A stretch of 64,000 nt of DNA from Eutrophobius brisbanensis (GCA_038131795.1 JAYPQE010000003.1:620001-684000), one strand, 5' to 3'; counted from the stretch's first letter, positions 44,619-54,569 are shown. The notes: generated by a model not told the origin, from the sequence alone. Program-made: numbers and translations.

Positions 44619-45898
44619 TCCCATTTGATAGAAAAATCGCCGTCATTGGTTTGGGGTACGTGGGGTTGCCGGTTGCTATGGCATTTTCCAGGTTAGGCAA
44701 GGTCATTGGTTTTGATATTAATGATGACAGGATTGCCAGTTTAAAAAATGGTGTGGATGAAACACTTGAGGTGGCAAGTGAAGTATTACGTTCTAAATCC
44801 ATTGAGTTTACCAGTTCTGTTGAATCACTTAAGCAGGCCGATTTTTACATAGTCGCTGTTCCCACTCCTATAGACGCAGATAAACGCCCGGACCTCTCCC
44901 TGTTAATAAATGCCACTCAGATATTGTCTGGCGTGATAGGACAGGGGGACATCATAGTCTATGAGTCAACCGTTTATCCCGGGGCGACTGAAGAAGAATG
45001 TATTCCCGTGCTAGAGGCACAGTCAGGGCTTATGGCAGGTCAGGACTTCTTTGTTGGTTACTCGCCAGAACGTATTAACCCAGGAGACCGGGAGCATGAT
45101 TTTTCAAGCATTAAAAAAGTGGTCTCTGCCCAGGATGTGAACACAATTGAGGTGATAGCGGAAGTCTATTCAGCTGTGGTCACAGCTGGGGTATTCAAGG
45201 CGGCTTCTATTAAAGTCGCTGAAGCGGCAAAAGTAATTGAGAATACTCAAAGAGATTTGAATATTGCCCTGATGAATGAGTTATCCGTCATCTTCAGGAA
45301 AATGGATATAGATACCGGAGATGTACTGGATGCAGCCGGCACAAAATGGAATTTTTTACCTTTTAAACCGGGCCTGGTAGGTGGGCATTGTATAGGCGTC
45401 GATCCTTATTATTTGACCCATAAATCTGAGAGTATCGGTTATTCACCTGAAGTGATATTGGCTGGTAGAAAGATAAATGACAGGATGGGGGAGTATGTTT
45501 GTGAACTGGTCACAAACAGTCTTAATGATATGGATATCAGTGAATGTATAGTGACGGTCCTGGGTATTACGTTTAAGGAAAATATTCCGGATATTCGTAA
45601 TTCAAAATCAACAGAAATTGTGAAACTATTGCAGCAAGATGGCATTCAGGTTCAGGTTTATGACCCCATGGCCGATAAAGAAAGATTTTATAAAAATAAT
45701 GGGATTAATTTACTGGATAAGGATGCATTATTGCCGGCAGATGCCGTTGTGCTTGCGGTTGCCCATCGTGAGTTTGTGGAAGGTGGATGGGTGGGGATTG
45801 AACCATTGTTAAAAGAAAATAAGGGTGTGATAGTCGATATCCAACGTATCCTGGATAAGGATTCTGTTCCGCAAGATATTAATTTGTTAAGGATATAA
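44615..45898 (+). CDS. UDP-N-acetylhexosamine dehydrogenase (TviB/WbpA-like)
   Basis: This NAD-dependent enzyme of 427 residues oxidises C6 of a UDP-HexNAc to the uronic acid. It has VIGLGYVGLPVAMAFSRLG at the N-terminus, STVYPGATEEECIPVLE, and the catalytic Cys in GGHCIGVDPYYLTHK, which together point to the TviB/WbpA/WecC-type branch rather than Ugd. It uses a GTG start overlapping the upstream gene. Confidence 0.88.
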   Translation: MIPFDRKIAVIGLGYVGLPVAMAFSRLGKVIGFDINDDRIASLKNGVDETLEVASEVLRSKSIEFTSSVESLKQADFYIVAVPTPIDADKRPDLSLLINATQILSGVIGQGDIIVYESTVYPGATEEECIPVLEAQSGLMAGQDFFVGYSPERINPGDREHDFSSIKKVVSAQDVNTIEVIAEVYSAVVTAGVFKAASIKVAEAAKVIENTQRDLNIALMNELSVIFRKMDIDTGDVLDAAGTKWNFLPFKPGLVGGHCIGVDPYYLTHKSESIGYSPEVILAGRKINDRMGEYVCELVTNSLNDMDISECIVTVLGITFKENIPDIRNSKSTEIVKLLQQDGIQVQVYDPMADKERFYKNNGINLLDKDALLPADAVVLAVAHREFVEGGWVGIEPLLKENKGVIVDIQRILDKDSVPQDINLLRI

Positions 45899-45920
45899 CT
45901 GTTAAGTAGCAGGGGTTAAT

Positions 45921-47237
45921 ATGAAAGTTGTGATGATTGGAAGCGGTTACGTGGGGCTGGTGTCAGGCGCCTGCTTTGCGGAGTTTGGGGCCGAAGTAAC
46001 CTGTATAGATATTAATGAAGAAAAAATTAATCAATTAAATGCCGGGCAGATACCGATTTATGAGCCAGGACTGGATGATCTGGTTAGTTCGAATATAGAG
46101 AAGGGCAGGTTAAGTTTTACTAGTAAATATGGTGATGTGGTTAGCGAGAGTGACCTGGTATTTATTGCTGTGGGGACGCCATCTCGCCATGGTGATGGCC
46201 ATGCGGATTTATCCTATGTATATCAGGCGGCAAAAGATATAGCAACGCATCTGTCTGGTTACACGGTAATTGTTGATAAATCCACCGTCCCTGTGGGGAC
46301 AGCCAGAAATGTAAAACGGATAATAGCAACTGAAAATCCTGATGCGGAATTTGATGTGGCCTCCAATCCTGAGTTTCTCCGCGAAGGCGCGGCCATCTCT
46401 GACTTTATGCGTCCGGATCGAGTTGTCATCGGCACTGAATCTGAGCGGGCAATTGACGTCTTAAGAGAATTATACAGACCGTTAAACCTAATTGAGACGC
46501 CGATCGTATCGACTGATCTGGAAAGTGCTGAATTAATCAAATATGCAAGTAATGCTTTTCTTGCCACCAAGATTAGTTTTATTAATGAAATGTCCATGTT
46601 ATGTGAAGCGGTTGGTGCAGATGTTCATGCTGTATCAAAAGGGATGGGGCTGGATGGTCGGATTGGTAAAAAATTTCTGCATGTCAGTCCCGGTTATGGT
46701 GGTTCGTGTTTCCCCAAAGATACCAAGGCCCTTGTTAGAATTGCCCAGGAGTCAGGTGTGACCAGCAGGATAGTTGAGTCAGTAGTGGAAGTGAATGAGG
46801 CGCAAAAGGCAAGGATGGTAAAAAAGATAAGCAATGCGTTTTCAGGTGATATCTCAGGAAAGACCATTGCTGTACTGGGCCTTACATTCAAGCCGGAAAC
46901 GGATGATATGCGCGATGCGCCATCACTATCAATCATTCCTAAATTAATTGAAATGGGTGCAAAGGTTAGGGCCCATGACCCGCATGGAATGGACGAGGCA
47001 AAAAATATGCTGCCTGACTCTGTAAAATATTATGACCATATGTATGATATTTTTTCTGGGACTGATGGCGTTTTGGTGCTGACTGAATGGAATGAATACA
47101 GAGGTCTTGACCTAAACAAGATTAAAGAGTCAATGAATGATGATATATTTATTGACCTTAGAAATATTTATGAGCCAGATACTATGAAGAAAATGGGGTT
47201 CCAATATCATTGTATCGGTCGACCAACAGCAAAATAG
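45921..47237 (+). CDS. ugd: UDP-glucose 6-dehydrogenase
   Basis: This enzyme makes UDP-glucuronate. It has 438 residues. The N-terminus IGSGYVGLVSGACFAEFG and the active-site GYGGSCFPKDTKAL (catalytic Cys) are typical, as is LREGAAISDFMRPDRVVIG. Together with the epimerase it can supply glucuronate and galacturonate units. Confidence 0.95.
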   Translation: MKVVMIGSGYVGLVSGACFAEFGAEVTCIDINEEKINQLNAGQIPIYEPGLDDLVSSNIEKGRLSFTSKYGDVVSESDLVFIAVGTPSRHGDGHADLSYVYQAAKDIATHLSGYTVIVDKSTVPVGTARNVKRIIATENPDAEFDVASNPEFLREGAAISDFMRPDRVVIGTESERAIDVLRELYRPLNLIETPIVSTDLESAELIKYASNAFLATKISFINEMSMLCEAVGADVHAVSKGMGLDGRIGKKFLHVSPGYGGSCFPKDTKALVRIAQESGVTSRIVESVVEVNEAQKARMVKKISNAFSGDISGKTIAVLGLTFKPETDDMRDAPSLSIIPKLIEMGAKVRAHDPHGMDEAKNMLPDSVKYYDHMYDIFSGTDGVLVLTEWNEYRGLDLNKIKESMNDDIFIDLRNIYEPDTMKKMGFQYHCIGRPTAK

Positions 47238-47250
47238 GAAAACATTTCAA

Positions 47251-47874
47251 ATGAATAATAAAATTACCAATGAAAATACCGTTTGGCATGAACCAACAAT
47301 TTACCGTAAAGACAGGGAAAGAATGAATGGTCATAAAAGCTGCATTTTGTGGTTCACCGGTCTTTCTGGATCGGGAAAATCCACCCTGGCCCATGCAGTG
47401 GAAGATACCTTACACAGACAAAATATTCGTACATTTGTGCTGGATGGAGATAATGTCAGAAAAGGGCTATGTAAAGATCTTGGCTTTTCCGACGATGACA
47501 GGACTGAAAATATCCGTAGGATCGGTGAAGTCAGCAACCTGCTTATGCAAGCGGGTGTAATTACGATAACTGCGTTCATTTCACCCTTTATTAAAGACAG
47601 ACAAATAGTCCGTGACCTGGTGGAAGAAGGTGACTTCATAGAAGTGTATTGTCAGACACCCCTGGATATTTGCGAAGAACGGGACCCCAAAGGGCTGTAC
47701 AAAAAGGCGAGGTCGGGGGAAATACCTGAATTTACCGGTATCAGTTCGCCATATGAAGAACCTGAACAACCTGAGATTACCTTGCAAACAGGGGAAAATA
47801 CCATTGAAGAATGTGCTCATCAGGTAATCGAATATTTGAAGTCACATAAAATATTCGAGCAGGAAATTAACTAG
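47251..47874 (+). CDS. cysC: Adenylyl-sulfate (APS) kinase
   Basis: This enzyme phosphorylates APS to PAPS. It has 207 residues. The P-loop is GLSGSGKSTLAHAVE, followed by LDGDNVRKGLCKDLGFSDDDR and ENIRRIGEVSNLL. It lies inside the sugar-precursor block, 13 bases after ugd, with no cysDN nearby. PAPS would be the donor for a polysaccharide sulfotransferase, but no sulfotransferase is seen in this window. Confidence 0.96.
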   Translation: MNNKITNENTVWHEPTIYRKDRERMNGHKSCILWFTGLSGSGKSTLAHAVEDTLHRQNIRTFVLDGDNVRKGLCKDLGFSDDDRTENIRRIGEVSNLLMQAGVITITAFISPFIKDRQIVRDLVEEGDFIEVYCQTPLDICEERDPKGLYKKARSGEIPEFTGISSPYEEPEQPEITLQTGENTIEECAHQVIEYLKSHKIFEQEIN

Positions 47875-47936
47875 ATAGTCATCTAAGTTACTGAAATAAA
47901 AAATTAAAATTCATTTTTTTTTAAAATTTATTATCA

Positions 47937-47955
47937 TTGTTCAAAATATGAACAA
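47937..47955. promoter_or_regulatory. Palindromic operator 1 before the EPS regulator
   Basis: TTGTTCAAAATATGAACAA is a perfect inverted repeat (TTGTTCA, five bases, TGAACAA). It lies 23 bases before the regulator's start codon, near a TATAGT -10-like element at 47958-47963. Confidence 0.75.
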
Positions 47956-47966
47956 TATATAGTATC

Positions 47967-47985
47967 TTGTTCAAAATATGAACAC
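47967..47985. promoter_or_regulatory. Palindromic operator 2 overlapping the regulator start codon
   Basis: TTGTTCAAAATATGAACAC repeats operator 1 exactly except for the last base. The centres are 30 bp apart, about three helical turns. The ATG at 47978 is inside the site. A protein bound here would block its own transcription or initiation. Confidence 0.75.
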
Positions 47986-48604
47986 TGAGAATGAAAAGGA
48001 TGCCCTGACCCTGGGGATCCTACAGACAATAGATAAACAAAATAACGTAACCCAGAGACATCTGGCAGAACGTCTGGGGGTGGCACTGGGCCTGGCCAAT
48101 TCCTATCTCAAGCGCTGTGTTAAAAAAGGCCTGGTAAAAATAGAACAGGCACCTGCTAATCGTTATCTCTATTATCTCACACCAAAGGGATTTGCGGAAA
48201 AGGGCAGGCTTACAGCGAATTATCTCACCATTTCTTTTGATTTTTATCGGCATGCAAGTTCTTCGTGCATGGATATCTACCGGCAGTGCGAAATTGATAA
48301 TTACCAGGATATCCTCATATGTGGTGTATCGGAGTTGGCAGAGATAGCACTTCTACGGTCCAGGGAATTTAATTTGAATATTGTCGGTTTTCATGACCAT
48401 AGTTATTGTAAAGCGACTTATCTGGGACTGCAGGTATGGAATCGCATTGGTGATATACCCAAATTTGATGTTTGTGTACTTACAGCGTTAAATGCGCCGC
48501 ATGTGGAGCTGGATTCATTATTAACATCCACCCAAGCACCCAAAATACTAATACCGGAAATACTAGATATTAATCTACCAGGAGAACAGAACGTTGAAGA
48601 CTGA
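47978..48604 (+). CDS. EPS-cluster winged-helix (MarR-like) regulator
   Basis: This is a 208-residue two-part protein. The N-terminal 75 residues form a winged helix (VTQRHLAERLGVALGLANSYLK, then LYYLTPKGFAEKGRL), as in the MarR-type EPS-associated regulators. The C-terminal half (ILICGVSELAEIALLRSREFN) resembles a Rossmann-like, PglD-type nucleotide-sugar-sensing fold. Two palindromes at its start suggest autoregulation. It leads the second part of the polysaccharide cluster, overlapping rmlB by about ten bases. Confidence 0.85.
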   Translation: MNTENEKDALTLGILQTIDKQNNVTQRHLAERLGVALGLANSYLKRCVKKGLVKIEQAPANRYLYYLTPKGFAEKGRLTANYLTISFDFYRHASSSCMDIYRQCEIDNYQDILICGVSELAEIALLRSREFNLNIVGFHDHSYCKATYLGLQVWNRIGDIPKFDVCVLTALNAPHVELDSLLTSTQAPKILIPEILDINLPGEQNVED

Positions 48605-49679
48605 ACAGAGTAATGGTCCGCATATATTAGTCACTGGTGGGGCAGGCTTTATCGGTTCTAATTTCGTTATTAATTGGCTGTCGAAGAATTCAGGCAGCAT
48701 CATAAACCTGGATTTACTGACGTATTCAGGAAATTTAATGAACCTGTCCATTCTTGAAGGCAATCAAAATCATATATTTATAAAAGGTGATATTGGTGAC
48801 AGGGCAGTGATTAAGGAATTGTTGGTGAAATATCAGCCCCAGGCCGTGGTTAATTTTGCAGCGGAAAGTCATGTGGACAGGTCGATTGTTGGTCCCGAGG
48901 CCTTTGTTGAAACTAATGTGGTGGGGACTTTTCGTTTGTTAGATGAATGTTTTCAGTATTGGAAACAGATGACTGATGATAACAGACAGTCGTTTCGATT
49001 TTTACATGTGTCTACTGATGAAGTATACGGTTCGTTAGAAGAAGATGATCCCGCGTTTACAGAATGTAAGCAATACGAGCCCAATAGCCCTTATTCGGCA
49101 TCAAAGGCTGCATCTGATCATTTCGTCAGAGCATACCACCATACCTATGGGTTGCCGGTAATAACGACAAATTGCTCAAATAACTATGGGCCATATCAGT
49201 ATCCAGAAAAATTGATCCCACTGGTCATTGCCAATTGCATGGACTGGAAGCCGTTGCCAATTTATGGTGATGGAATGAATGTTAGAGACTGGTTGTATGT
49301 GACTGACCATTACGATGCAATCGAACTTGTTCTGAAATCGGGGGAGATAGGTGAAACTTTTAATATTGGTGGCAATAATGAAATTACCAATCTGGAATTG
49401 GTGAAAATCATCTGTTCTATTTTGGATGAAGTCGCGCCCTCTGCAAAAGGTCACTATCATGAATTAATTACCTTTGTGACTGATAGGCCGGGTCATGACA
49501 AACGTTATGCAATTAATACAGACAAACTAAAAAAAGTCCTGGGTTGGCAACCTAAAGAATCCTTTCAGACGGGTATTAGAAAAACAATTGAATGGTACCT
49601 GGCGAATGGGGAATGGGTGGCTGCAATAAAAGATGGTTCTTATATGAATTGGCTTGATACCAATTATTCTGCCAGATAG
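48594..49679 (+). CDS. rfbB: dTDP-glucose 4,6-dehydratase
   Basis: This enzyme makes dTDP-4-keto-6-deoxyglucose. It has about 361 residues. It shows GGAGFIGSNFVINWL, the Ser block STDEVYGSL, YSASKAASDHFVRAY (YxxxK) and NNYGPYQYPEKLIPL. The start is probably TTG 48594, with AGGAG nine bases upstream. No rmlA, rmlC or rmlD lies in the window, so they may be elsewhere. Confidence 0.92.
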   Translation: MKTEQSNGPHILVTGGAGFIGSNFVINWLSKNSGSIINLDLLTYSGNLMNLSILEGNQNHIFIKGDIGDRAVIKELLVKYQPQAVVNFAAESHVDRSIVGPEAFVETNVVGTFRLLDECFQYWKQMTDDNRQSFRFLHVSTDEVYGSLEEDDPAFTECKQYEPNSPYSASKAASDHFVRAYHHTYGLPVITTNCSNNYGPYQYPEKLIPLVIANCMDWKPLPIYGDGMNVRDWLYVTDHYDAIELVLKSGEIGETFNIGGNNEITNLELVKIICSILDEVAPSAKGHYHELITFVTDRPGHDKRYAINTDKLKKVLGWQPKESFQTGIRKTIEWYLANGEWVAAIKDGSYMNWLDTNYSAR

Positions 49680-49700
49680 CACTAGAGTGTATTGATAATA

Positions 49701-51641
49701 ATGTGCGGCTTTTCTGGAATGCTCCTTTATGAACCAAAGTGGAATAAAGAAGATTTCATATCCACGTTGACTAAAATGAATCAGGTGATTCAACATCGAG
49801 GCCCTGATTCAAATAATATCTGGTTTGATGAATCTAAAGGGGTTGGCCTGGGGCATTGTCGATTGGCTATCAGGGACCTCTCTCCATCAGGCGCCCAGCC
49901 AATGATTTCATCCTGCGAACGCTATGTAATAGCCTATAACGGTGAAATTTACTCACAAACTGAAATTACAAAAGAACTTGTTGAGGCTGGAATTACATTA
50001 AGGGGACATTCAGATACTGAGGTGATACTCGAGGCGTGTGCAAAGTGGGGTGTTAATAAGGCCATAAATAAATTAATTGGGATGTTTGCCTTTGCCTTGT
50101 TTGACCGGGAAGAAAATGAACTTTATCTGGTAAGAGACCGTTTGGGGATAAAGCCACTGTTCTGGGGTGAAATAGATAACAAACTGATTTTTGGTTCCGA
50201 GCTGAAAGCAATCCGGCAGCTTCCAGGTTGGCAGCCAGCGATAAACAGGGCGGCGGTTTCCAGTTTTATGCGGCACAACTATATTCCATCACCAATCTCC
50301 ATATACCAGGATGTATATAAGCTTGAGCCTGGCACCTTTCTGAAAGTCGATACAACAGGGGTTGTATCCATTACCCGTTACTGGGACCTTGTGGATATTG
50401 CTGCAAATAATATCCAAACCAGAAATCAATATGATGAAACATCGACCTTGCTGAAGTTGGAAGAGCTGCTCTCTGATGCTGTAAAAAAACGCATGGTGTC
50501 CGATGTTCCGCTTGGCGCATTATTATCAGGAGGTATTGATTCCACATTAGTCACAGCCTTGCTGGCAGAACAGTGTGAACAACAGGTGCACACCTTCACA
50601 ATCGGGTTTGATGATAAAGTTTATAATGAAGCAGAATATGCCAAAGCCATTGCCAAGCATTTGAATACCCGGCATACGGAACTTTATGCAAGGCCGGAAC
50701 AGGCAATTGACCTGATAACAAAGGTTCCTTATTACTACGATGAACCATTTGCGGATTCATCACAACTTCCAACATTGTTACTATCTGAGTTAACGCGCAA
50801 GTACGTAACGGTTGTACTCTCTGGAGATGGTGGGGACGAATTGTTTGCAGGGTATAACAGGTATACAGATGGGCTAACTATGTGGAATCAGGCAATGGTA
50901 GCCCCATTTTTTGTCCGCCGACAACTGGCTAAAGTGCTGTTAAGTGGATCTGTACACATGTGGGACACGCTGGCGCAATTATTGCCCACGCGATTACGCA
51001 AGCCACATATGGGTTTAAAGGTGCATAAATTTGCTAATGCCATTTTGACCAGCGATCCAGATGTTATGTATATGAGAATGATAAGTCACTGGGACCCGCC
51101 GGACGAAGTTGTAATTGGCTCTAATGAATACAAAGGCATTCTTTGGGATCCCACTATCAAATCAAGATTTCCAGACTTTCTTGATCGAATGCAGTTGCTG
51201 GACACATTAACTTACCTGCCTGACGATATCTTAACAAAAGTGGACAGGGCCAGTATGAGTGTTTCCCTGGAAGCCAGAGTGCCACTGTTGGACCACAGAT
51301 TGGTTGAGTTTGCATGGTCCATGCCGTTGAATATGAAGCTAAGAGATGGTCAGGGTAAATGGGCCTTGAGACAATTACTGTATAAACGCTTACCGAAAGA
51401 ACTTATAGAACGACCGAAAAAGGGCTTTGGTGTCCCATTTGATAAATGGATGAGAGGACCATTAAGAGACTGGGCAGAGGGGCTGCTCAATAAAAAACGT
51501 CTCGATAATCAAGGGTTGTTAGTTTCTTCACGGGTTATGAAAAAATGGCAACGACATCTCGATGGTGAAAACTGGGGTTATCCGCTGTGGAATGTATTAA
51601 TGTTGCAGGCCTGGCTGGATAATAATGAAGTGAGCTTTTGA
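49701..51641 (+). CDS. asnB: Asparagine synthase (glutamine-hydrolysing)-like
   Basis: This is a 646-residue two-domain amidotransferase. ATG 49701 puts the catalytic Cys2 in place (MCGFSG), and the RGPDSNNIW motif completes the class II glutaminase. The synthetase domain has the PP-loop LLSGGIDSTLVTALLAEQ and SGDGGDELFAGYNRY. An upstream TTG at 49692 would place Cys internally. In polysaccharide clusters such enzymes often amidate uronic acids, which fits the local uronate genes. That role is an inference. Confidence 0.93.
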   Translation: MCGFSGMLLYEPKWNKEDFISTLTKMNQVIQHRGPDSNNIWFDESKGVGLGHCRLAIRDLSPSGAQPMISSCERYVIAYNGEIYSQTEITKELVEAGITLRGHSDTEVILEACAKWGVNKAINKLIGMFAFALFDREENELYLVRDRLGIKPLFWGEIDNKLIFGSELKAIRQLPGWQPAINRAAVSSFMRHNYIPSPISIYQDVYKLEPGTFLKVDTTGVVSITRYWDLVDIAANNIQTRNQYDETSTLLKLEELLSDAVKKRMVSDVPLGALLSGGIDSTLVTALLAEQCEQQVHTFTIGFDDKVYNEAEYAKAIAKHLNTRHTELYARPEQAIDLITKVPYYYDEPFADSSQLPTLLLSELTRKYVTVVLSGDGGDELFAGYNRYTDGLTMWNQAMVAPFFVRRQLAKVLLSGSVHMWDTLAQLLPTRLRKPHMGLKVHKFANAILTSDPDVMYMRMISHWDPPDEVVIGSNEYKGILWDPTIKSRFPDFLDRMQLLDTLTYLPDDILTKVDRASMSVSLEARVPLLDHRLVEFAWSMPLNMKLRDGQGKWALRQLLYKRLPKELIERPKKGFGVPFDKWMRGPLRDWAEGLLNKKRLDNQGLLVSSRVMKKWQRHLDGENWGYPLWNVLMLQAWLDNNEVSF

Positions 51642-51643
51642 AT

Positions 51644-52435
51644 ATGATTACAAATATTTCAGGCTTAGTCTGGTCTCGCCGAGAGTTAGTGATAGAGTTA
51701 GTGCGTAGGGAATTGAAAGACCGTCATGCGGGACAGGTGGTCGGGGTAATGTGGTCCTTTGGCCACCCGGTTTTATTGATGTGCTTATATACTGTCTTGT
51801 TCGCCTACGTTTTTCCTGCGAGGTTTGCTTTAGATGCAGAGGTGGAATTTTCAGCGAATATTCTTGCTGGAATAGTTTGTTGGTTGATGTTTCAGGATAT
51901 TCTCACCCGGGCGCCTCAAATTTTATTAAATCATGCCAGCCTTGTGAAACAGATCGTCTTTCCTGTAGAAGTGCTGCCCTTGAAAACTGCCATTGCTTGT
52001 ATATTGCCATTTATGGGAGGAGTGTTATTTGCCATTGGCTACAGTGGCATAAATGGGCATTTATCTGCCATTGTGATCTTTCTACCTGTATTGCTATTCA
52101 TCCAGTTGCTGGCAATGAGCGGGATTGCGTACTTACTTTGTGTTGTAGGTATGTTTCTGAAGGACACGCGGGATATAATTGTAGTGTTTAACTCCATTAA
52201 TTTATTTGCCCAGCCGATCCTGTTCAATCCATATGCAACACCAGAGGTGCTGCAGTGGATCTTTATGTTTAACCCTTTTAGCTACGCCGTCTGGTGCTGG
52301 CAGGACCTGTTGTATTACGGTGCTGTTATGCATCCAATGGCATGGCTGATATTTCCACTGGGGAGTGTATTGCTGTTTTGTTTCGGTTTGTTTGTCTTTG
52401 AAAAAACAAGAAATAGTCTCGGAGACAATCTTTAG
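51644..52435 (+). CDS. wzm: ABC-type polysaccharide export permease (Wzm-like)
   Basis: This is an inner-membrane permease of about 263 residues with six helices in the ABC-2 fold. The N-terminal LVIELVRRELKDRHAGQVVGVMW is typical of Wzm/TagG permeases, as is MFQDILTRAPQILLNHASLV. With the adjacent ATPase it would export an undecaprenyl-linked polymer. The ATG at 51644 was chosen; a TTG at 51638 overlaps the asnB stop. Confidence 0.92.
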   Translation: MITNISGLVWSRRELVIELVRRELKDRHAGQVVGVMWSFGHPVLLMCLYTVLFAYVFPARFALDAEVEFSANILAGIVCWLMFQDILTRAPQILLNHASLVKQIVFPVEVLPLKTAIACILPFMGGVLFAIGYSGINGHLSAIVIFLPVLLFIQLLAMSGIAYLLCVVGMFLKDTRDIIVVFNSINLFAQPILFNPYATPEVLQWIFMFNPFSYAVWCWQDLLYYGAVMHPMAWLIFPLGSVLLFCFGLFVFEKTRNSLGDNL

Positions 52436-53725
52436 ATGAACTCAGTGAATGCAATTGTCGTTGCGAACTTAAGCAAGGAATACAGAATATATTTTCACCC
52501 TGTAGATTCGATATTGGAGTTAATACTAGGAAAGTCACGTCATATAAAAAAATCAGCTCTTGATAATATTAATTTGACTGTTAAACGTGGAGAGATAGTT
52601 GGCATCCTCGGGAGGAACGGTGCTGGAAAGAGTACGTTGTTAAAATTGATCGCAGGGACATTGAGAAATTACACAGGCGAAATCGAAGTCAATGGTCGGA
52701 TCAGTGCGATATTAGAGCTAGGCACCGGATTCCATCCTGAATACACAGGAAGGGAAAATATTTATATGGGCGGATTTTGTATGGGCATGTCCCGTTCACA
52801 AATCAATACACGACTGGATCAGATTGTTGATTTCAGTGAGCTCAAAGATGTAATTGATATGCCGTTTAAAACTTACTCGACTGGTATGCAGGCCAGGTTA
52901 ACATTCAGCACCGCCATTAGTGTCGAACCGGATGTGTTAATAGTTGATGAGGCCTTGTCAGTTGGCGATGCAAATTTCCAGAAAAAATGTGCCACTTGGA
53001 TGAAAGGCTTGAGAGATAAAGATGCAACGATCCTGTTAGTGACCCATGATACCAATACCATTACTTCACTTTGTGATAGCGCTATCATAATTGAGAAGGG
53101 GAGGGTGTATTCATATGGAGAACCCAAAAAAATAACAGAAGATTATCAAAACCTTCTGTTTGGAAATATCAAAAATTCCGAACGATTATCTGACAGCCAG
53201 ATTGAGCAACAGCGAAGTCATCCAGAAATCAATACTTTGAATGAAACGCAAATCGGATCCGCCTTCAACAGGAATAACCTCGTGAGGTATGGAAATGAAA
53301 AGGCCAGAGTGGAATCCTGGTCTTTAATTGATGGAAACGGAAATACTATTCAAAGTATTAGCTCGGGCGCTTCATTTAAATTAGTTATGCAGGTAGTTGC
53401 GTTACAGACAATAGAAGATGTCTCATGTGGTTTTGCCATAAAAGATAAGCGGGGTACAGTTATTTGGGGCATGACCAATATTTCCAGCTTTGGAAAGGCC
53501 ATCTCAATCCATGATGGCGAATGCATTGAAGTTTCTGTGACAGGACAGCTTTGGTTAGCCGCAGGTGAATATTTTGTCACGTTGGGTATTGCGCATGACG
53601 GAAATGGCGAGAAAATTGATTTTATAGAAGATGCAATCAGATTCAATGTCACCGGCACAGACGCAATCTTCACAACATCAATTGTTAATTTGCAAACAGA
53701 TTTTAATATAGACAAATCCGGCTGA
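52436..53725 (+). CDS. wzt: Polysaccharide ABC exporter ATPase with Wzt C-terminal domain
   Basis: This is a 429-residue protein. The ATPase half has GRNGAGKSTLLKLIAG, LELGTGFHPEYTGRENIYM and the signature YSTGMQARLTFS with VDEALSVGDANFQKK. The C-terminal ~150 residues form a beta-sandwich (WSLIDGNGNTIQSISSG, DKRGTVIWGMTN), the carbohydrate-binding domain that recognises the modified chain end of an O-antigen. It starts directly after the permease. Confidence 0.95.
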   Translation: MNSVNAIVVANLSKEYRIYFHPVDSILELILGKSRHIKKSALDNINLTVKRGEIVGILGRNGAGKSTLLKLIAGTLRNYTGEIEVNGRISAILELGTGFHPEYTGRENIYMGGFCMGMSRSQINTRLDQIVDFSELKDVIDMPFKTYSTGMQARLTFSTAISVEPDVLIVDEALSVGDANFQKKCATWMKGLRDKDATILLVTHDTNTITSLCDSAIIIEKGRVYSYGEPKKITEDYQNLLFGNIKNSERLSDSQIEQQRSHPEINTLNETQIGSAFNRNNLVRYGNEKARVESWSLIDGNGNTIQSISSGASFKLVMQVVALQTIEDVSCGFAIKDKRGTVIWGMTNISSFGKAISIHDGECIEVSVTGQLWLAAGEYFVTLGIAHDGNGEKIDFIEDAIRFNVTGTDAIFTTSIVNLQTDFNIDKSG

Positions 53726-53729
53726 AGAA

Positions 53730-54569
53730 ATGTTGTTAAAATTAATTGATAAAATATTATTTTATATTCAGGGTGAAACCAAACCGACTTTGACACTGGA
53801 GAAACTCTTTGATGAATATTTATCTGCGGAACAAATTGACAATTTACTATCTTTGCTAATACGTGCTAAAGACAATTCACGCGATGAAAATCTACGCTAT
53901 CAAATTGCTGAAGTATTGACGATGGCGGTATATCCTAAATATAAATTCAGCGAATATGGCAGACTGTTTCTCGAGGACCAGGAATTTCTGGAATATTATG
54001 AAAAGTTCATGGACCCTCAAAATTGGCATTCATTAGACAGGAAATACGTTTTGAGAGAACTGTTGAAACTGGTGTCCAGCCTGGATGGCGACATAGTTGA
54101 ATGTGGAAGTTATCAGGGTGCCAGTGCCTGGTTGATGTGCAAAATGGTCAATCATTCAGAGCGAACGGTCCACTTGTTTGATTCATTTGAAGGACTTTCA
54201 ACACCAGGTGAAAAAGATGGTGATTACTGGGTTGAAGGCGCCTTGCAGTCTAGTGAGAACAAATTAAGAGACAATCTACATGGTTATCAAAATTACCAGG
54301 TATACAAAGGTTGGATACCAACTGTATTCATGCAGTGTCAGGTTAACAAAATCAGCTTTTTACATTTGGACGTGGACTTATTTGAACCGACCCTGGAGTC
54401 ACTGAAGCATTTTTATAGCTGTCTTCAATCCCGAGGAATAATATTAATGGATGACTATGGTTTTAAATCTTGTCCTGGGGCAAAGCTGGCAGCCGATGAA
54501 TTTTTTGCAAACAAACCAGAACCAATAATTTCTTTACCCACGGGGCAGGCATTGGTAATGAAGCAATGA
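53730..54569 (+). CDS. TylF/MycF-like O-methyltransferase
   Basis: This 279-residue protein resembles the macrocin-O-methyltransferase family. The SAM segment is DIVECGSYQGASAWLMCKMV, followed by VHLFDSFEGLSTPGE and a metal-binding HLDVDLFEPTLESLKHF. The acceptor is probably a sugar of the surface polymer; terminal methylation would fit a Wzt-type exporter. It overlaps the next methyltransferase gene by four bases. Confidence 0.87.
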   Translation: MLLKLIDKILFYIQGETKPTLTLEKLFDEYLSAEQIDNLLSLLIRAKDNSRDENLRYQIAEVLTMAVYPKYKFSEYGRLFLEDQEFLEYYEKFMDPQNWHSLDRKYVLRELLKLVSSLDGDIVECGSYQGASAWLMCKMVNHSERTVHLFDSFEGLSTPGEKDGDYWVEGALQSSENKLRDNLHGYQNYQVYKGWIPTVFMQCQVNKISFLHLDVDLFEPTLESLKHFYSCLQSRGIILMDDYGFKSCPGAKLAADEFFANKPEPIISLPTGQALVMKQ

